Notes: a model not told the origin generated them from the letters alone. Positions 1 to 22,890 are shown, counted from the stretch's first letter. The stretch: DNA of 64,000 bases from Chelonoidis abingdonii (GCF_003597395.2 NC_133770.1:86488152-86552151); one strand, 5' to 3'. Numbers and translations are program-made.

Positions 1-386
1 AAGATTACCTCACCTATATTGTATGTCCAATTGACTAATAGTGGCTCTTAGCTTTAATTGTCAGCTTAAATTCTTAAACTAAAAGCATCAGGTTTAAATA
101 CCCCATTTTAGACAAATGAGGTTAAAGGATGCCATAGCAAATTTTTTTCTGAGCTGGAGTAATGTTTTATTTGTAGCCTTTCATCACTTCTGATACTAGA
201 CTGAAACATATATTGTATATATGTGTCAATCTTGCCATGATTTCTTGTACAAAACATCATGAAGGAATGTAAGGGTCAGTGAAGTTGGATTTTTTCCCCT
301 CATAGTTGGTTATCTTCTGAATTAACAGTCAACTGGTATCAAATATTAACTAAACTTTATTAAAACAGGTTTAGTTTAGTAATATT

Positions 387-1002
387 TAGGTCCCTACCAT
401 ACTCCTTGACCAAAATGGACCATTTCAGTCATAAGATTTTAAAAATCCTAAATTTCAGTGTTGGGGGGTGTGTGGTGGGGAGGGGAGGAGAGGAGGAGGT
501 CATCACAAGATTATTGTAGGGGAGGGTAGAAGTACTGCAACCCTCCTTCTGTGCTGCTGCTCTGGTGGCACTGCCTTCAGAACTGAGCAGCTGGAGAGCA
601 GCAGCTGCTGGCCAGAACTCCAGTTCTGAAGGCAGTAGCACCAGCAGCAGCAGCACAGCAGTAAGGATGGCATAATATGGTATTGCCACCTTACTTCTGC
701 AGTGCTGCTGGCAGGGCGCTGCCCTCAGAGCTTGGCACCCAACCAACAGCCACTGCTTTCCAGCTGCCCAACTCCCAAGTCCATGTGGAAGTATGGGTAG
801 CAGTACCATTACCCCCTTAAAATAACCTTGTGGCCCCATGCAATTCCCTTTTGTCAGGACCTCCCAATTTCAGAAATCTGGCCTCCCCTGTGAAATCTGT
901 ATAGTATCGGGTAAAAGCACATAAGACCAGATATCAGGGTGGGAGATCAGATTTCCCGGTCCATGATGCATTTTTCATGGCTGTCAATTTGGTAGGGCCC
1001 TA
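387..1002. mobile_element. Non-autonomous hAT-like DNA transposon
   Basis: The ends are imperfect inverted repeats: TAGGTCCCTACCA at the left and, on the other strand, TAGGGCCCTACCA at the right. The flanking 8-mers GTAATATT (379-386) and GCTATATT (1,003-1,010) agree at 6 of 8 positions, as expected for an old 8-bp hAT target duplication. The interior has a 14-bp inverted repeat (571-584 with 622-635) and no intact coding sequence. The superfamily is inferred from the TSD length only. Confidence 0.6.
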
Positions 1003-2873
1003 GCTATATTATCATATTAACTGTAGTGGAGGAGGAGTTCAAACCTCTCAATCCTGAGTCTTCATAGGGGCTATCTAAATGAATGTTGCTTAGGTAAACT
1101 TGAGAATAATATCAGATTGCTAGTATCTTCAGCCTCTGAAAACTTAATGGTCTTCAACTCCTGAGTTAGTGTACAATGCATAATTTCAGTCAATTCACCC
1201 TGACAGAAACTGGATGGGGTTAAAACCAACAGGTGTAAAAGTGCTATTGTGACTTTAGATTACAATTATAATGAATTAAACTGTAAAACCATGTATTTTT
1301 TTAAATGCCACCACTGTTGGAGTATCTTATTTGAATTTTAAAAAACTGAGAAGGCAAAACAGTTGATGATGAAGGTCCTGATAGTGGACACATTTCAGTA
1401 GGAATAACTTGTATCAACGGTCCTACTGACTTAAAAGGCAATAATAGTGTGCAGCAGTGATGGCTAAAACTTTTTTGTTTAAAACTTTTTGCCTAGAGGC
1501 AACTGTCAGTTTAAAAAAAAAACTTAATTCAGTGGTGGTAATAAAAAGATTTAGACTTTCAATACCTAGGCCATAATTTTCAAAAATAGGAGCTTAACTT
1601 TTAGGATCAGATGGAATTTTCAGACACCTGAGTGACTTAAGGCAATGGGACTTTGCTCCTCAAACAGCAAACTTTATGTAGCTAGTCAGTGTTTTTTCTT
1701 TCTGGAAATTCAGTACTTCAGAAGGTGGCTTTGCATGGTGTTGGAGTTTGTAGTGATCTCCCAATAAGCATACTGAGGCCCTGGAATTATCTTCAGACTT
1801 AGATAAATATTAAGTGAAACTTAGTAGAAAATGTCTTTAAAATCTGAAACACTAATTGGGAAACTAAAATGTCTTGTACTTCCCATTTTATAGTCTGACT
1901 TTTATCCACCCTAGTTTGTCAGTCTCTCATGCTTATGGAAGCACCTGCGGTTCTAGTTGCAACAGGAACACTTCAGATAGCTGGTTTTGTGAGTGAAGAA
2001 ACTGCTCATCTTAATCTCTCTAAAAGGTATTAAGTTTATAGAGGCTACTGCAATGACTTCAGTGCACTAGCCTAAGTAGCAGTGTTAAAGTATTGCCCTG
2101 TATCTTGGAGCCAGCCATTTGTAGGCAATGCACTGTTGAACTGGTGTCTATAGGACTTCTAATCTAGAGCAGTAATTGTTTTTGTATTTTGGTTCAGAAC
2201 AAGAACTTGAACTAAGGATACTTGGGAGAGCACCACAAATAACCCTGCAGGCTTTATTATTTCTCCTATATTTGGCTTTTGGTAACTGAGTTTATCCTAA
2301 TTCGAAGTACACTTCTTCCAAATCTTAGTAGCTGAGATGGGTTGGTGCTACTGCTCCCTTGAAGTCTGTATTTAACATGGGAGTATCTCAAACACTAACT
2401 TGTCTTACTGTGTTTTACAATGCAAAAGGAGAGGCTGTCAGTAATAACTACTGAAACTAATTGCAAAAAAATCCAGCCTGAAATTCCTTGCTGGAGAACG
2501 GAATACTCGACCATTTTAATTAAGGGTTCTGATTGAACGAAAAAAGCAAACACTTGCTCAACTGAGTTGTGGGTGAGCTTTGCCATTTCAGTGAAGGGGC
2601 TCCATCTTAACAACCAGAAACTTTATGGAATTATGTTTTAGGTATTTAAGCACCTGGAACTGGCAAAGAATGGCAAGTAATTCAAAATTTGACTTGGTTA
2701 CTATCTTGGATCAAATGACTTTGTGTACTTCAGCCATTTGGCTAGAATTCACTACTTGCCTTGACTTTAACCTTGATTCTTCATTCATTGTGGCTCCCTG
2801 CTTCATCCCAACCTTGTCTGTACTAGGGAAATCTACAGAGCTCCTAGCTCTTCTAGCGTGGGTAGGATCTATA

Positions 2874-3577
2874 CTGGGGTGGGCAAACTACAGCCCATGA
2901 GCCAGATCTGGCCCACCAGCTGTTTTTAAGCCAGCCCTCAAGCTCCCACTAAGGAGCAGGGTTTGGGCTTGCTCTGCTCAAGGTTGGGGCTGTTCCATGC
3001 AGCTCCCAGAAGCCACAGCATGGTGTCTTTCTCCTGCTCTTCCCCCCCGCCCCCCCCATCCCAGCACTTCAGCCACAGAATTGGGTTGGGGGCTGCTCCA
3101 CAGGGCTCCTGGAAACAGTGGCAGGGAGCCCCCTCCAGGGCTCCAATGGGAGCTGCAGGGGCAGTGCTTGTGGATGCAGCAGTGTGCAAAGCCACCTGGC
3201 CGTCTCTCTACATAGAAGCCAGAGAGAGGACATGCCACTACTTCTGGGAGCAGCTTGAGGTAAGTGCTACCCAGAGCCTGCACCCCTGAGCCTTTCTCCC
3301 TGCCCCAGCCCTGGTCCCCTTCCTGTCCTCCAAACCCCTCACTCCCAGCCTGGAGCACTCTCCTGCACCCCCAGCTGGAGCCCTCACCCCTCCTGCATCC
3401 CAGTCCAGAGCCCCACACCCTGAACTCCTCATTTCTGGCATCACTCTAAAGCCTGCACCCCCAACCTGAGCCCTCATTCCCTTCTGCACCCAATTCCAAT
3501 TTTGTAAGCATGTATGGCAAGCCATACAATTTCTATTCTCGGATGTGGCCTTTGAGCCAAAAAGTTTGCCACTCCTG
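2874..3577. mobile_element. hAT-type MITE, about 700 bp
   Basis: The left end reads CTGGGGTGGGCAAACT and the right end, reverse-complemented, CAGGAGTGGCAAACT, a typical hAT terminal inverted repeat. An exact 8-bp direct repeat GATCTATA lies at 2,866-2,873 and 3,577-3,584. The interior is G+C-rich and C-rich and generates several spurious ORFs on both strands, none with a recognisable domain. It is non-autonomous. Confidence 0.8.
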
Positions 3578-5233
3578 ATCTATAGTGTGTACAAAGCTCC
3601 TGCAGCTGGGCGTGTTCTACTGCTGTTTTAAATAGTCTTGCTTTTTGGCAGCCTTAACTATTTAAGGATGTGGCAGCCAGATTTTTTTAAATCTAACTTC
3701 AGGCTTCTACTAGTGTTTAGTCATGTCTATCTATAAAACACATACATGTAGAAAGAATTATTTGACTACATATAGTCAGCTGTTATGTGGATAAGTGTTC
3801 TAGGGATTGTTTGATAATATGCCCAGACTTAATTTGCATATAACCTTGGAGCCTTACCTGCCTGACATATGGGGGCTATTAATGATCTTCATTGCTGCTA
3901 ACTTATGAAGAACCAGTGGTTTCTGGAGGTCCTTTATTTTGGGACAATATGAGTCAGTGATAAGTCTTGGGACTTAATATTTTGCATTAATAAATTAACC
4001 CATTCCTCAGTCAATAAGTGATTATAGCTTTTTCTCTTGTATTTGAGAAATGTAGCAAGTCAGACACTTCTGAGCCAAGTATTACATTTCCAGTTGGGGT
4101 GTATACTTGGGTCCTGTAAAGAAGGTAGTGCACATCTACAGAACTCAAAATTATCAAAGAGCAGCAGGGTGTTCCCTGGTAAATAGGGAAAATGGGAGTT
4201 GCAAAACTAACAGTTTCTACCATATTTAATCTTTCAAAGTGTGGTGATCCCTTATGGTTGCAAGGAGGGCACTCTAAATAGAACTGTTCTGGTGCCTTGA
4301 GACATTATGCACTGCTTTGCTAGCTGCTAGTAGCAGTGGTATGAAACAAGATCAGTCAGTTTCACTGCAGTTGCTCAACCATCTAAGCACTGGAGGCAAA
4401 TAACTGGGTCCTTGGTGGAAGGGCCAAAAAAATTAACAGACTTCTACCCTCTTAAACCCCAACAACTTCAGAGCAGGATGGAGGCTCTGGAAACAGAAGA
4501 AACCTAGCTTCTCATAAATGGAGGTGAAATATCTTTTATCCAGAGGTTGATCCAAAAATGGAACACCAAGTAGGGTCTAGAGACTGCTTTCTGGTAGCAG
4601 GTGCTTTCTTCTCCCCAGCCAGAAAACAGATCAACTAGAAACATGTCAGTGACCCACCATAATTCAGTGTTGCATTTTTTTGTGTGCGTGCTTGATTTAT
4701 ACAGGGGAAATAAAGCCTTGGTAGCTGTAATATACAGTAAGTAGGCTTAGTTGTGCTAATTCAAATCTAAGTTGCTTTCTCTTCCTAAATGCAACTTCTC
4801 TGTGACAAACTGCTGTTGACTGGTCAGTGTGGGGCTACATCTTTCTTTGTGCATTATTAGTGGTGGTGCCTTTCAGTTCCTTGATCTCACTATCTAGAAA
4901 AGATGCTCATATCAAACTGTCAAACCCCTTACATTTGTAAAGAGCTTTTCCAAAACCTTAAAGCTAATAGACTTGTTCCCATTTAAAACCAACACTTTGG
5001 CTCTACAGGTATGCTGCAGCTGGGAGTGAGGCTCCAAGCATGGGTAGATGACGTACTAGCTCAGATCATGCTAGCATGTTAAAGTAGTAGTGTAGAGGTT
5101 ACTTAGACCCAGGAAACCCAACTCTAATGTCCACATGACTATTTTTAGCACACAGCTGGAGCTGAGCAAGAAAGAGTCTGTCTACCTAGGCTGGGAGGCT
5201 TGCTCCCAGCTGCAAAGTGGTCATACCCTAAAG

Positions 5234-5357
5234 CAGGGGTAGTCAATAATAAGTAGGCAGTCAGACCCCCCCCCACAGATGTTTTAGATCTGACCCTGAA
5301 ATCTTGTTGTCTTTTATTTTCTCCCCACTCCTTGACCCCAAAAAAGACTACCCCTGC
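5234..5357. mobile_element. Short hAT MITE (124 bp)
   Basis: Near-perfect terminal inverted repeats CAGGGGTAGTC at both ends bound a 124-bp element. Flanking 8-mers CCCTAAAG (5,226-5,233) and CCATAAAG (5,358-5,365) match at 7 of 8 positions. Confidence 0.8.
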
Positions 5358-5499
5358 CATAAAGGAACAAGGCTTGTATCCTTAATGTTCATGATGCAAG
5401 GTTAATAAAAACTACTACTTCTCGCATTAGAAATCTGGACCTACCTGGTACCTTGCATGTAAAACTCCATGACTCTCTTGAGATAGTAGGTTTGTGACT

Positions 5500-5513
5500 C
5501 CCCCCCCCCCCCC
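5500..5513 (+). repeat. Poly-C homopolymer (C14)
   Basis: An uninterrupted run of 14 cytosines in CTNNB1 intron 1. Confidence 0.95.
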
Positions 5514-6784
5514 AAAGTCATTCCCCTTTTTACTTGTGAAGTCTCTAAACTTTCTGAATAAAACACTTGTCATACTTCCTGTAAACAGACAAAAAATTTT
5601 CTTTGTTAAATGGTGATCTGCTAAAGGTGGAGGAAAATACTTGGGTGTGTCCCTCTGCTATCTTGACATTAAGGATTTGAAAAAAAATCAACAGATTGTC
5701 CTTGGATTCTGTACCTTTTGGAATATTGATGCTGGAAAACTTGGGAGGTGGTGTCAGAGGCTGGAATTGAAAGTGCAAGGGGACTGAGTAGGTACAAAAA
5801 TCTTCTGACTGAAATTCTTTTTTTAAACTTGCATAGTATCAAACTAGCTCTCTAATTGTAAGTTTTTGAGGCTAGGTAGACCTTGAATTACTAACTAATT
5901 GTAAGCTTAAAAATGCCTTTACACATTGCAGGGTATTAAGGACAGCTAGAAGTACATGGAATACTCTATATTCCATGTAAGCAATTGCTGTAGTCTAAAG
6001 AGGGATGTTGCACAAGGGCAGGGGAGCTTGGAGCTTTCAAGGTGTGGTACATCCTAGGAAACCCTAGCATGAGAATGATACGCATATCTCTCCTGTAGTC
6101 ACAAAGTAAAACTGACTGGTCCTTTCATTGCTCAGTCTGAGCAAATATTCAGCAGGGAAAGAAGTGAAACTGAAGACTGATTAATGTTAGGGTAGGGTGA
6201 CAGACTTTTTTCAAAAAAGCCTTTGAATCAATGTCCTGTATGTTCCACCAGGAATTACTACTTTGGTGGACAACCAACAGAGAAATCAAGTACAGAACAT
6301 CACACTTGAAAAACTAGAACTTGTGAATATTCAGCACTTGGAATACAATAAGATTATTGGGAAGACTTACTAAAGAGTTTGCCTGTATGCTAGTTTAATA
6401 TGACACTAGCTATTAGTAGGAAATGGCTGAAGTTCGTATTGAGTGATATGTTCTCATACCACTGAGCTTCATTGACAGAAGCTGTCTGTACTCAGTGACA
6501 CTAGGTTTGAAGTAGCTGGTGGGAACATCTGCTGTCCAAACAGGATCTCTTGATGTAGAATGGCAACTTGTAGGATTGCTTCACTGCTCACTAAAATTCC
6601 TGAGGAAAATAGGGGAAGAACTAACCAGGAATAACTTTACCTTTGGAAGCATTCAAAACAAGATTGACTTGTTCAGCTTCAGTTGTGGTGATCCTCTACA
6701 CTCAGCATAGGAGTGCATGCCACTTCCCTCCAAATTTTACATAGCAACCCAAATTGGTATAAAATATTTTTAGAATTGGATGTA

Positions 6785-7952
6785 CAGTAACTCCTTAACA
6801 TTGTAGTTATATTCCTGAAAAATGTGACTTTAAGCAAACCCAATTTCCCCTAGGTTCCAGGGAAATTTTTTCACTAGACAAACTATATATTATGTAGATA
6901 TACACAGTATGTTTTTAAACAGTTTAATACTCATCACAGCTACAATGAGTGTGCAGCTTGGTTGACATAGTGAAGTTAGAGCAGGGATCAGCAACCTTTC
7001 AGCAGTGGTGTGCTGAGTCTTCATTTATTCACTCTGATTTCAGGTTTCATGTGCTAGTAATACATTTTAACATTTTTAGAAGGTCTCTTTCTACAAGTAT
7101 ATAATATTTACTTTACATACAATAGTTTAGTTATATAAGGTTTTTCAAACGTTTAAGAAGCTTCATTTAAAATTAAACTAAAATGCAGAGCCCTCCTGGA
7201 CCAGTGGCCAGGACTCAGGCAGTATGAGTGCCACTGAAAATCAGGTCGCGTGCTGCCTTTGGAACCCATGCGATGGGTTGCCTACCGTTGAGTTAGAGGG
7301 AGGGATATTTCCCAGGGAATGCCTTGCTGCTAAATGATGAACTAGCACTTGGCTGAGCCCTCAAAGGTTAACACATTGTTGTTAATGTAGCCTCTCATCA
7401 TGGCAGCACAAACAGGAGGGAGGGGAGACAGCATAGCAGACAGACTCCCACCTTGTGTAGGGGGGAGAGATGCACACTGCCCCTTTAAGCTGGACCACTC
7501 AAGTGCATTGTCTTTTAAGTGGATCAGGAGGTTGAGACAGGAGCTGCTGCCCCAAGCTCTGTCTCTCTCCCCCTTCTATATGGAGAAGGGGTAAGCAGGG
7601 GGAGGGGGACACCCTGACATTAACCCCCCTTTTCTCCTGCATAGCAAGCAGGAATCTCTGGGAACAGCACATGGCAGTGGGGGAGAGGGACAGCTGAACT
7701 GCTGATTCATAGCCTGCTGGGCAGCTGCAGTTCAGGGAACTTGGGAGAGCTGATAGGGAGGCTGCTGGTCCACCCTGGTTCCAAGCCCCCACCAGCTAGC
7801 TGCAGTGGGCTGTTCTTTCTGAAAGCAGTGGACAAAGCAGGTGGCTGCCAAATGATGTTAGGAGGGAGCATTGCACAACTTTAAACAGGCATGTTCCCTA
7901 ATTGATCAGCAACATAACATTAATTGGGACAACTTTAAGTGAGGAGTTACTG
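6785..7952. mobile_element. TcMar-like DNA transposon with TA target duplication
   Basis: The element begins CAGTAACTCC and ends with the reverse complement GGAGTTACTG, with a TA dinucleotide immediately outside each end (6,783-6,784 and 7,953-7,954). The inverted similarity continues inward for about 20 bp. No transposase is readable. A separate hAT copy with its own 8-bp duplication is inserted inside it (6,982-7,290), so this element is the older of the two. The assignment to Tc1/mariner (Tigger-like) rests on the TIR and the TA TSD. Confidence 0.7.
6982..7290. mobile_element. hAT MITE, copy A of a three-copy family
   Basis: It starts CAGGGATCAGCAACC and ends with an imperfect reverse complement of that sequence. 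It is flanked by an exact 8-bp duplication AGTTAGAG (6,974-6,981 and 7,291-7,298). The body is closely similar to copies at 40,897-41,207 and 47,324-47,651. It is nested within the TcMar-like element 6,785-7,952. Confidence 0.9.
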
Positions 7953-8387
7953 TATAAAGAATGCACAGTAACTAGTTCAACCAACTGTCACAAGACCATT
8001 GTTTGGTCCTGTATGGCTGAAACTTGGAAGTAGAGACTATTTAACAGCAATGTGTTGGTGTGTAGAGCTGTATTGATCGTTAAGAGTGGAGGGAACTTCC
8101 ATAGTTGAAATGGCCGTCTTGTAGAGCAGTCAAAATAGAGCAAAAACATCATGCAATTTAGTAGTTTGCAATGACTTGACGTTTTTTCTAAAACTGCACA
8201 CGAACTAAAATGGAAAAGACTAAATCACTGCCTAGACTGTAGGATGGATATAGCTAAAACTCAAGCATTTAACTATTCAAACTGCAGGTCTGATCTTCCT
8301 TACCTTTATGCTCTGCTAGTACCCTTGCTAGTTCAACTTACTCTAAATGCAGTAACCCTTTGTGTCGTCTTGAGATGGACAAAGGCC

Positions 8388-8535
8388 TAGATTTTTAGTT
8401 ATTTAGGCATTGCTGCTATTGCAGTGTGTAACTGATTTAGGAGCTTAAGCCCTCTTCCTAGGGAATTAGGTCTCAAATCAGTTGGGTGTTGCAGTGCTGT
8501 GGGTAACAATGCCTAAATACCTTGTTTAAAAATCT
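8388..8535. repeat. Palindromic MITE-like repeat
   Basis: Two inverted arms, 8,388-8,413 and 8,507-8,535, share TTTAGGCATTG-type sequence and surround about 90 bp. The structure suggests a small foldback DNA element. The family is not recognised with certainty. Confidence 0.55.
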
Positions 8536-10721
8536 GTTAAACTACCTGGTTTCACTTTTAACACAAGAATTAAAAAGGGTATAGTACAAAAGACGACTTC
8601 AAAATTCTAGATACAAAAATGAATGGTAATGTTAGCTCACTAATGATCAACACTTTCTGCTTTAATTCAGTTGCTGTTCTTTTATTAAAAAAAAAGCAAT
8701 GTTTTTACAGTAGTGCCTGGGGCAAACAACAAAGACTAATTTTTGTGCTAGACACTACAAACTGCCACAGAGCTGTTCATCTAAATGGACAAGACAAAGG
8801 GTAGGGGGAAAGAGTCCATGTTTATGCATTTCAGATTTGCAGTGGTAAAGGTTAATCCATCCTGATTCTTGGAAGATGGGCTTCTAGTCCAAAACTTTCT
8901 TGCTGATTGCCTCTGAGCAGTAGCATGTTGCCAAACTTTCAAGCCCTTCTCTATATGAAAAAGCAAAACCATGTTTCTGTAACTAGTTCATAATACTGAT
9001 TTGGCCATTTAATAAGGGCTCATGGGATTTTCAACAGGGATAACTCAACTGGGCTATGCCCTTAGCATTTGGTAGGAGGTGGTGGCCTAAGTGGTATGCA
9101 TTTTGGGCAAAGATGGACAGTGGCATCTCTGCTTCTGCAGGGGAAAGAGCCTGGAGGTTAATCAATGCCAAAGCAATACATGAGGTGGTGAACTCTTTGT
9201 GTGTCCTATCCAATAGCTTGAAATAAGGACTCATTTGCAGAACCCAGGGTGGTAACCAGGCTGTCAGCAGAAGATTGTTCATTTGGGTAGCCAAGACTGC
9301 CAACGCTGTCGTTTTATAACAGGGTCAGCACTTCATGCTAACTGCTGTAGCTACTAACTACCAGCAATGATTCATGGCCATTTAATAGAATGGGTGGGGG
9401 GGGCAAAGAAGGCTTTTTGCCTGACCTATTGCCTCTAACTGTAGTTCAGACTAATGAAGGGGGGATAGTTCTAGCCTGGGCAGACTATCTGATTTTTTGC
9501 AGAAGAAACTCCATTCTGTACCAGTTTCAAGTATGTGATAAACTAATTTAGTAGGTGAGAGAATCTTCTGATAAAGATGTTTTAGTAGGAGGAAGTTGGG
9601 ACAGATCTGCAACAAAGTAACTTAAAGATCTTGGGTAGAACATCTTGGCTGCTGGCACATCCTAGAAAACTAGTCCTAACTGGAGCAAATCAGAGCCAGT
9701 TAAACTTTAGAAGTGATCAGAAAAAATACATACCAATGTACTAACTTAATTATACTATACATCTATCTAGGCTTATGCAATATAAAAGTCTAGCATGCGT
9801 AAGCATGCACTCTACACTGCAGCCACCTGTCTTGCTTTTGCTTTCCTGAATCTTTCTCAACTCCTTATTAAACAAAATTGTAAGAACACATTGCCTGGTA
9901 GTCAAGACTTTGAGGTAATAAGTTGCGTCAATAAAACAGGCCAAACATGGTGCAGCTGCTCACCACTAGTGTTCTTGACTGGTTAAGTACATTTGCCAGT
10001 AGTTTTTTTTAAATCTTGAACATATTTCCTGATTGTTTACTTGTAGATGGTTTGACTTGAACCTCTGATCTATGTTCAGTATACGTTGTTAGCCTTCTCA
10101 GTTTTCCAGATACTACTTTAACATATAGCTTCTCATATTTCTGAAGCTTCAACACTAAACTAGATTAGATGGAAAATGAGACTGTTGCTGGGCTAGTTAT
10201 TCTGGCTTAACTTGTATTTTAGTTTCTATTCTTGTCTTTTGGAAATAAGTCTGAACACATACCAAAATACTATGCAACATCAGAACAGTGGATTTCCTGT
10301 AACATAGAAGCTTTACTTCGGCTGGGGGAATCTGGCAGAGGCTGTGAAGCTCCCTTTTTGTGGGAGCTTTCTTGCATGCAGTTGAAGGAGCTTCATCTTT
10401 ATTCAATCTTTGTAAAATACTTGAGCATTAGTTGTCCAGGGAAGTTTAAAAAATACTGTTTTCACCAAATGCAAAACAGAGGTTTGATGTGTAGCAGTTG
10501 ATCAGAGGAAAGCAATGTATGGTGGTTTAGTGCTCAGGTTTGTTTATGCCATTGGTGATACTTACATAACACTGTGCTTAGCTGTAACGAATATTTTAAA
10601 ATGTAGTGCTTTTAAGAGTGTATAAAATTAAGTTCTAAATATGGTCAACTTGCATCACAGTTAATAGGGTTGAATTCCAGGAGCCAGTGATGTGTTTGAA
10701 TAATTTAGGAGTAGTGTAGAC

Positions 10722-11041
10722 CAACTAGGGGTCCAGGGCCCTCTGTGGGACCACAAGCAGGTTTCAGGGGGCCTGCCAAGCAGTGCCAGCATTAGACTTG
10801 CTGGGACCCAGGTCAGAAATCTGAAGCCCCACCCCATGGGGCTGAAGCCAAAGCCTGAGCAGCTTAGATTCCTTGGAGAGGGCCCCTGTGGCCCCATGCA
10901 ATTGCCCTGCTTGTTACCCCCAACACAGGCCTTGGCTTTTATATGCAGAAAACCATTCATTGTGCTGCAGGTGGCCCATAGATTATTTTTTATAGTATGC
11001 TGGTGGGAGGGCCTCAGAGGGGAAAAGGCTGAGAACCCCTG
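10722..11041. mobile_element. hAT MITE-like element
   Basis: The right end, read on the minus strand, is CAGGGGTTCTCAGCC, a common hAT terminus. The left end is more diverged. Flanking 8-mers GTGTAGAC (10,714-10,721) and ATGTAGAC (11,042-11,049) match at 7 of 8 positions. No coding capacity remains. Confidence 0.65.
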
Positions 11042-12493
11042 ATGTAGACTACCATTTTTGGTTCCTGTGAATTGCATTACTCTTTTGAAAAGTTGGTGCC
11101 ATGTTCAGTGTAATCACTTTTGGTGACCGTCTGCTTCTGAAGTAAGGATAGGATTACTTCTAAGAGCTAATTTAAGTATTTTTATAAAAGGAGGTCATAA
11201 GGTAAAGTTTGTTTCAACTTGTATACTGTAAAAAATATGTTTTAGACAAAGCTGGCTTAGTGGGTTTTTAAACTTTTTTTAGAACTGAATTTAAAGCATA
11301 GCCAGACCTATTCATGTTAATCTTTTATTAGTGGTGCAAGTTGAAGAGTGAAATAGTCTCCTCTAATCTCTTGTGGCAAACGGACGAAGTGTTCTTAGTA
11401 GTTTTACCCACATGAATAAGCTTGGAAAAAACAGTTTGGTGATTGACTGCCAAATAAGTTTGTCTACACTTCAGGAATAGATGGCTGCCTGTCAAGTGGG
11501 GAAGCTAATTTAAACTGGCAGATGGGGATTATGGAGCAGTGCAAGCAGCTACTGGGTGGGTAAATCTTACTATGCCAAACTCAACTAGTGAGGACTTTAG
11601 CTGCATGTCTAGTTCATCTTCAGTCAACTCTCTTCATGACACTGGGAATAAATGGGCTTTAATGTTTCAAGCCTTGTTAGAATTGTGAGGTCTAGATCAA
11701 GAATTGTCTTGATTAACTTCAGAAATGAGAATTTAAACATTAGTTTGTGATTCTTCAGCATTTAATTTTCATGCAAGTTTCTTCTGGTTGTCCACTATCA
11801 AACTTGTTTTCCTAGCAAACCAAATTGAGGTGGGGAGTGAGCAGTAGGAACAGATTAAATCATAAATCTGTGTGCTACTCCGTGGCACACAGCAGACTCA
11901 GAGTTGTCTTAAATGATCAGCGGAAGTCTCTGGGTGTCCTAGGGATGCAGTTAATGGCTTTTCTCCACCTGTGGAATAGTGGTGAAGGATGGCCAGTGGA
12001 CCACTAGTAGCCTTGCATAATGATGGCTTACAGTGGGTCTATGCATTTTCCAGGTCTACAGCCTTACCAGGGGCTAAGGCTTACATAGTGGCTCTAGGTG
12101 CCCAAGTACTCTTCTTCTTTCTGCCCCCCTTTCCCAAAGATGTTAATCTGGTTCCAATTTATTGCTAAGGAATAGAGAAATGCAGAAAATGGTTTCGACC
12201 CTGTTGTCCATGCTTTTCCTCTTGTATTTTTAAGAGTAAATAGTCTGAGCTTGCTAGCAGAAGCCTGGATGTATAGTCCCTGATGTTTCCATTTCTAGAT
12301 GTGTGGGATTGCTAATGAGTAATTGAGTGCATTGTGTACAGTCTTGATGTGTCTCCTAACCTGTAGACTGAAATACAGCATTAACATCCTATGCTGATTC
12401 CATAACTTGAACTCCTTTCTCTTACTAGAAACGAACCAAAGTAGCAAGCTTGTAATTCTTGAGTGGCTTTTTGTTTTTGTTTTTTCTGGTTAG

Positions 12494-12541
12494 GGTCTCT
12501 GAAGTTGTGCAGGCTACAGTTCTGGGAGCCCAGCAAGGAAC

Positions 12542-12554
<13 letters not shown>
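12494..12554 (+). CDS. CTNNB1: CTNNB1 exon 2: 5'UTR end and start codon (coding 12,542-12,554)
   Basis: The acceptor AG is at 12,492-12,493. About 48 nt of 5'UTR precede ATG at 12,542. Coding is MATQ plus the first base of Ala5, then the donor GTATAT. The UTR segment aligns by eye with human exon 2. Confidence 0.93.
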
Positions 12555-22160
<9,606 letters not shown>

Positions 22161-22432
22161 GTAAGAAGCTCAAACTCAAAACTTGGAATAAAACAACCTT
22201 CTGAACTGAAGACTTAGCAGGGAGGGAATGGCTTAAATGGGTCCAGCTCTTCTCAAAATACTGAACTTTGAGTATCTTGAAGCTCATGCTTTCTGTGCAC
22301 TTGAACTGACTCCTGCTGTGAAGTGTGGAAGTGACTAACTTCAGTGTCTTGTTCTCCAGCTTTTATGCAGTCTTAACATGTGGGCAAATAACTCTACAGC
22401 ACTGACAGTTCTTTGTTTTTCTTCCTACACAG
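22161..22432 (+). promoter_or_regulatory. CTNNB1: 3'UTR intron of CTNNB1 with alternative acceptors
   Basis: The donor is GTAAGA at 22,161. One acceptor, TTCTCCAG, opens an exon at 22,360. A second, TTCCTACACAG, opens it at 22,433. Human CTNNB1 has an equivalent pair (two forms of exon 16) plus the unspliced form, giving 3'UTR variants reported to differ in stability. Use of both sites here is inferred. Confidence 0.8.
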
Positions 22433-22890
22433 CTGTTTCGTCTGAATGAACTTGCATTGTGATTGGCCTGTAGAGTTGCTGAGAGGGCTCGAGGGGTGGG
22501 CTAGTATCTCAGAAAGTGCCTGACACACACTAACCAAGCTGAGTTTCCTATGGGAACAATTGAAGTAAACTTTTTGTTCTGGTCCTTTTTTGGTTGAGGA
22601 GTAATAATACAAATGGATTTTGGGAGTGACTCAGAAATGAAGAATGCACAAGAAAGAATTAAGATGGAATTTATCAAACCTTAGCCTTGCTTGTTAAATT
22701 TTTTTAACTTCTGTAATGGTACTGACCTTGCTTGCTTTGAAAGTAGACTTTTTTCTTTTTGCTGTAACTGGTAGGGTTTTTTAAGTCTCTTGTAGTGTTA
22801 AGTTATAGTGAATATGCTACAGCAGTTTCTAACTTTTAAGAATTGAGTAATGGTGTAGAACACTAATTCATAATCGCTAATTGTATTCTG

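Larger units (their letters stand above)
1..12493 (+). other. CTNNB1: CTNNB1 intron 1 (partial, 3' part)
   Basis: This stretch precedes the first coding exon of CTNNB1 and contains no open reading frame that resembles a known protein. It is AT-rich, has few CpG dinucleotides and has no CpG island, so the promoter and the non-coding exon 1 are inferred to lie further left. The acceptor of the next exon is the pyrimidine-rich tract ending in AG at 12,492-12,493. The stretch holds at least six DNA-transposon copies, listed separately. Between them (for example 1,003-2,865, 3,600-5,200, 9,000-10,700 and 11,100-12,490) I see only unique-looking or very decayed intronic sequence. Confidence 0.8.

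Noticed and set aside
429..839. A 136-codon minus-strand ORF.
   Set aside because: It is contained in the transposon at 387-1,002; Leu/Ala-rich translation of GCTGCT-type repeats explains it.
2938..3525. Overlapping ORFs of up to 146 codons on both strands.
   Set aside because: They lie inside a GC-rich hAT MITE with an 8-bp TSD, overlap in several frames and have low-complexity Pro/Ser/Gly composition; there is no protein family resemblance.
1..12493. Search for the CTNNB1 promoter or exon 1.
   Set aside because: No CpG island, no match to the known exon 1 context and no convincing donor linked to the 12,494 exon; the promoter is judged to be outside the window.
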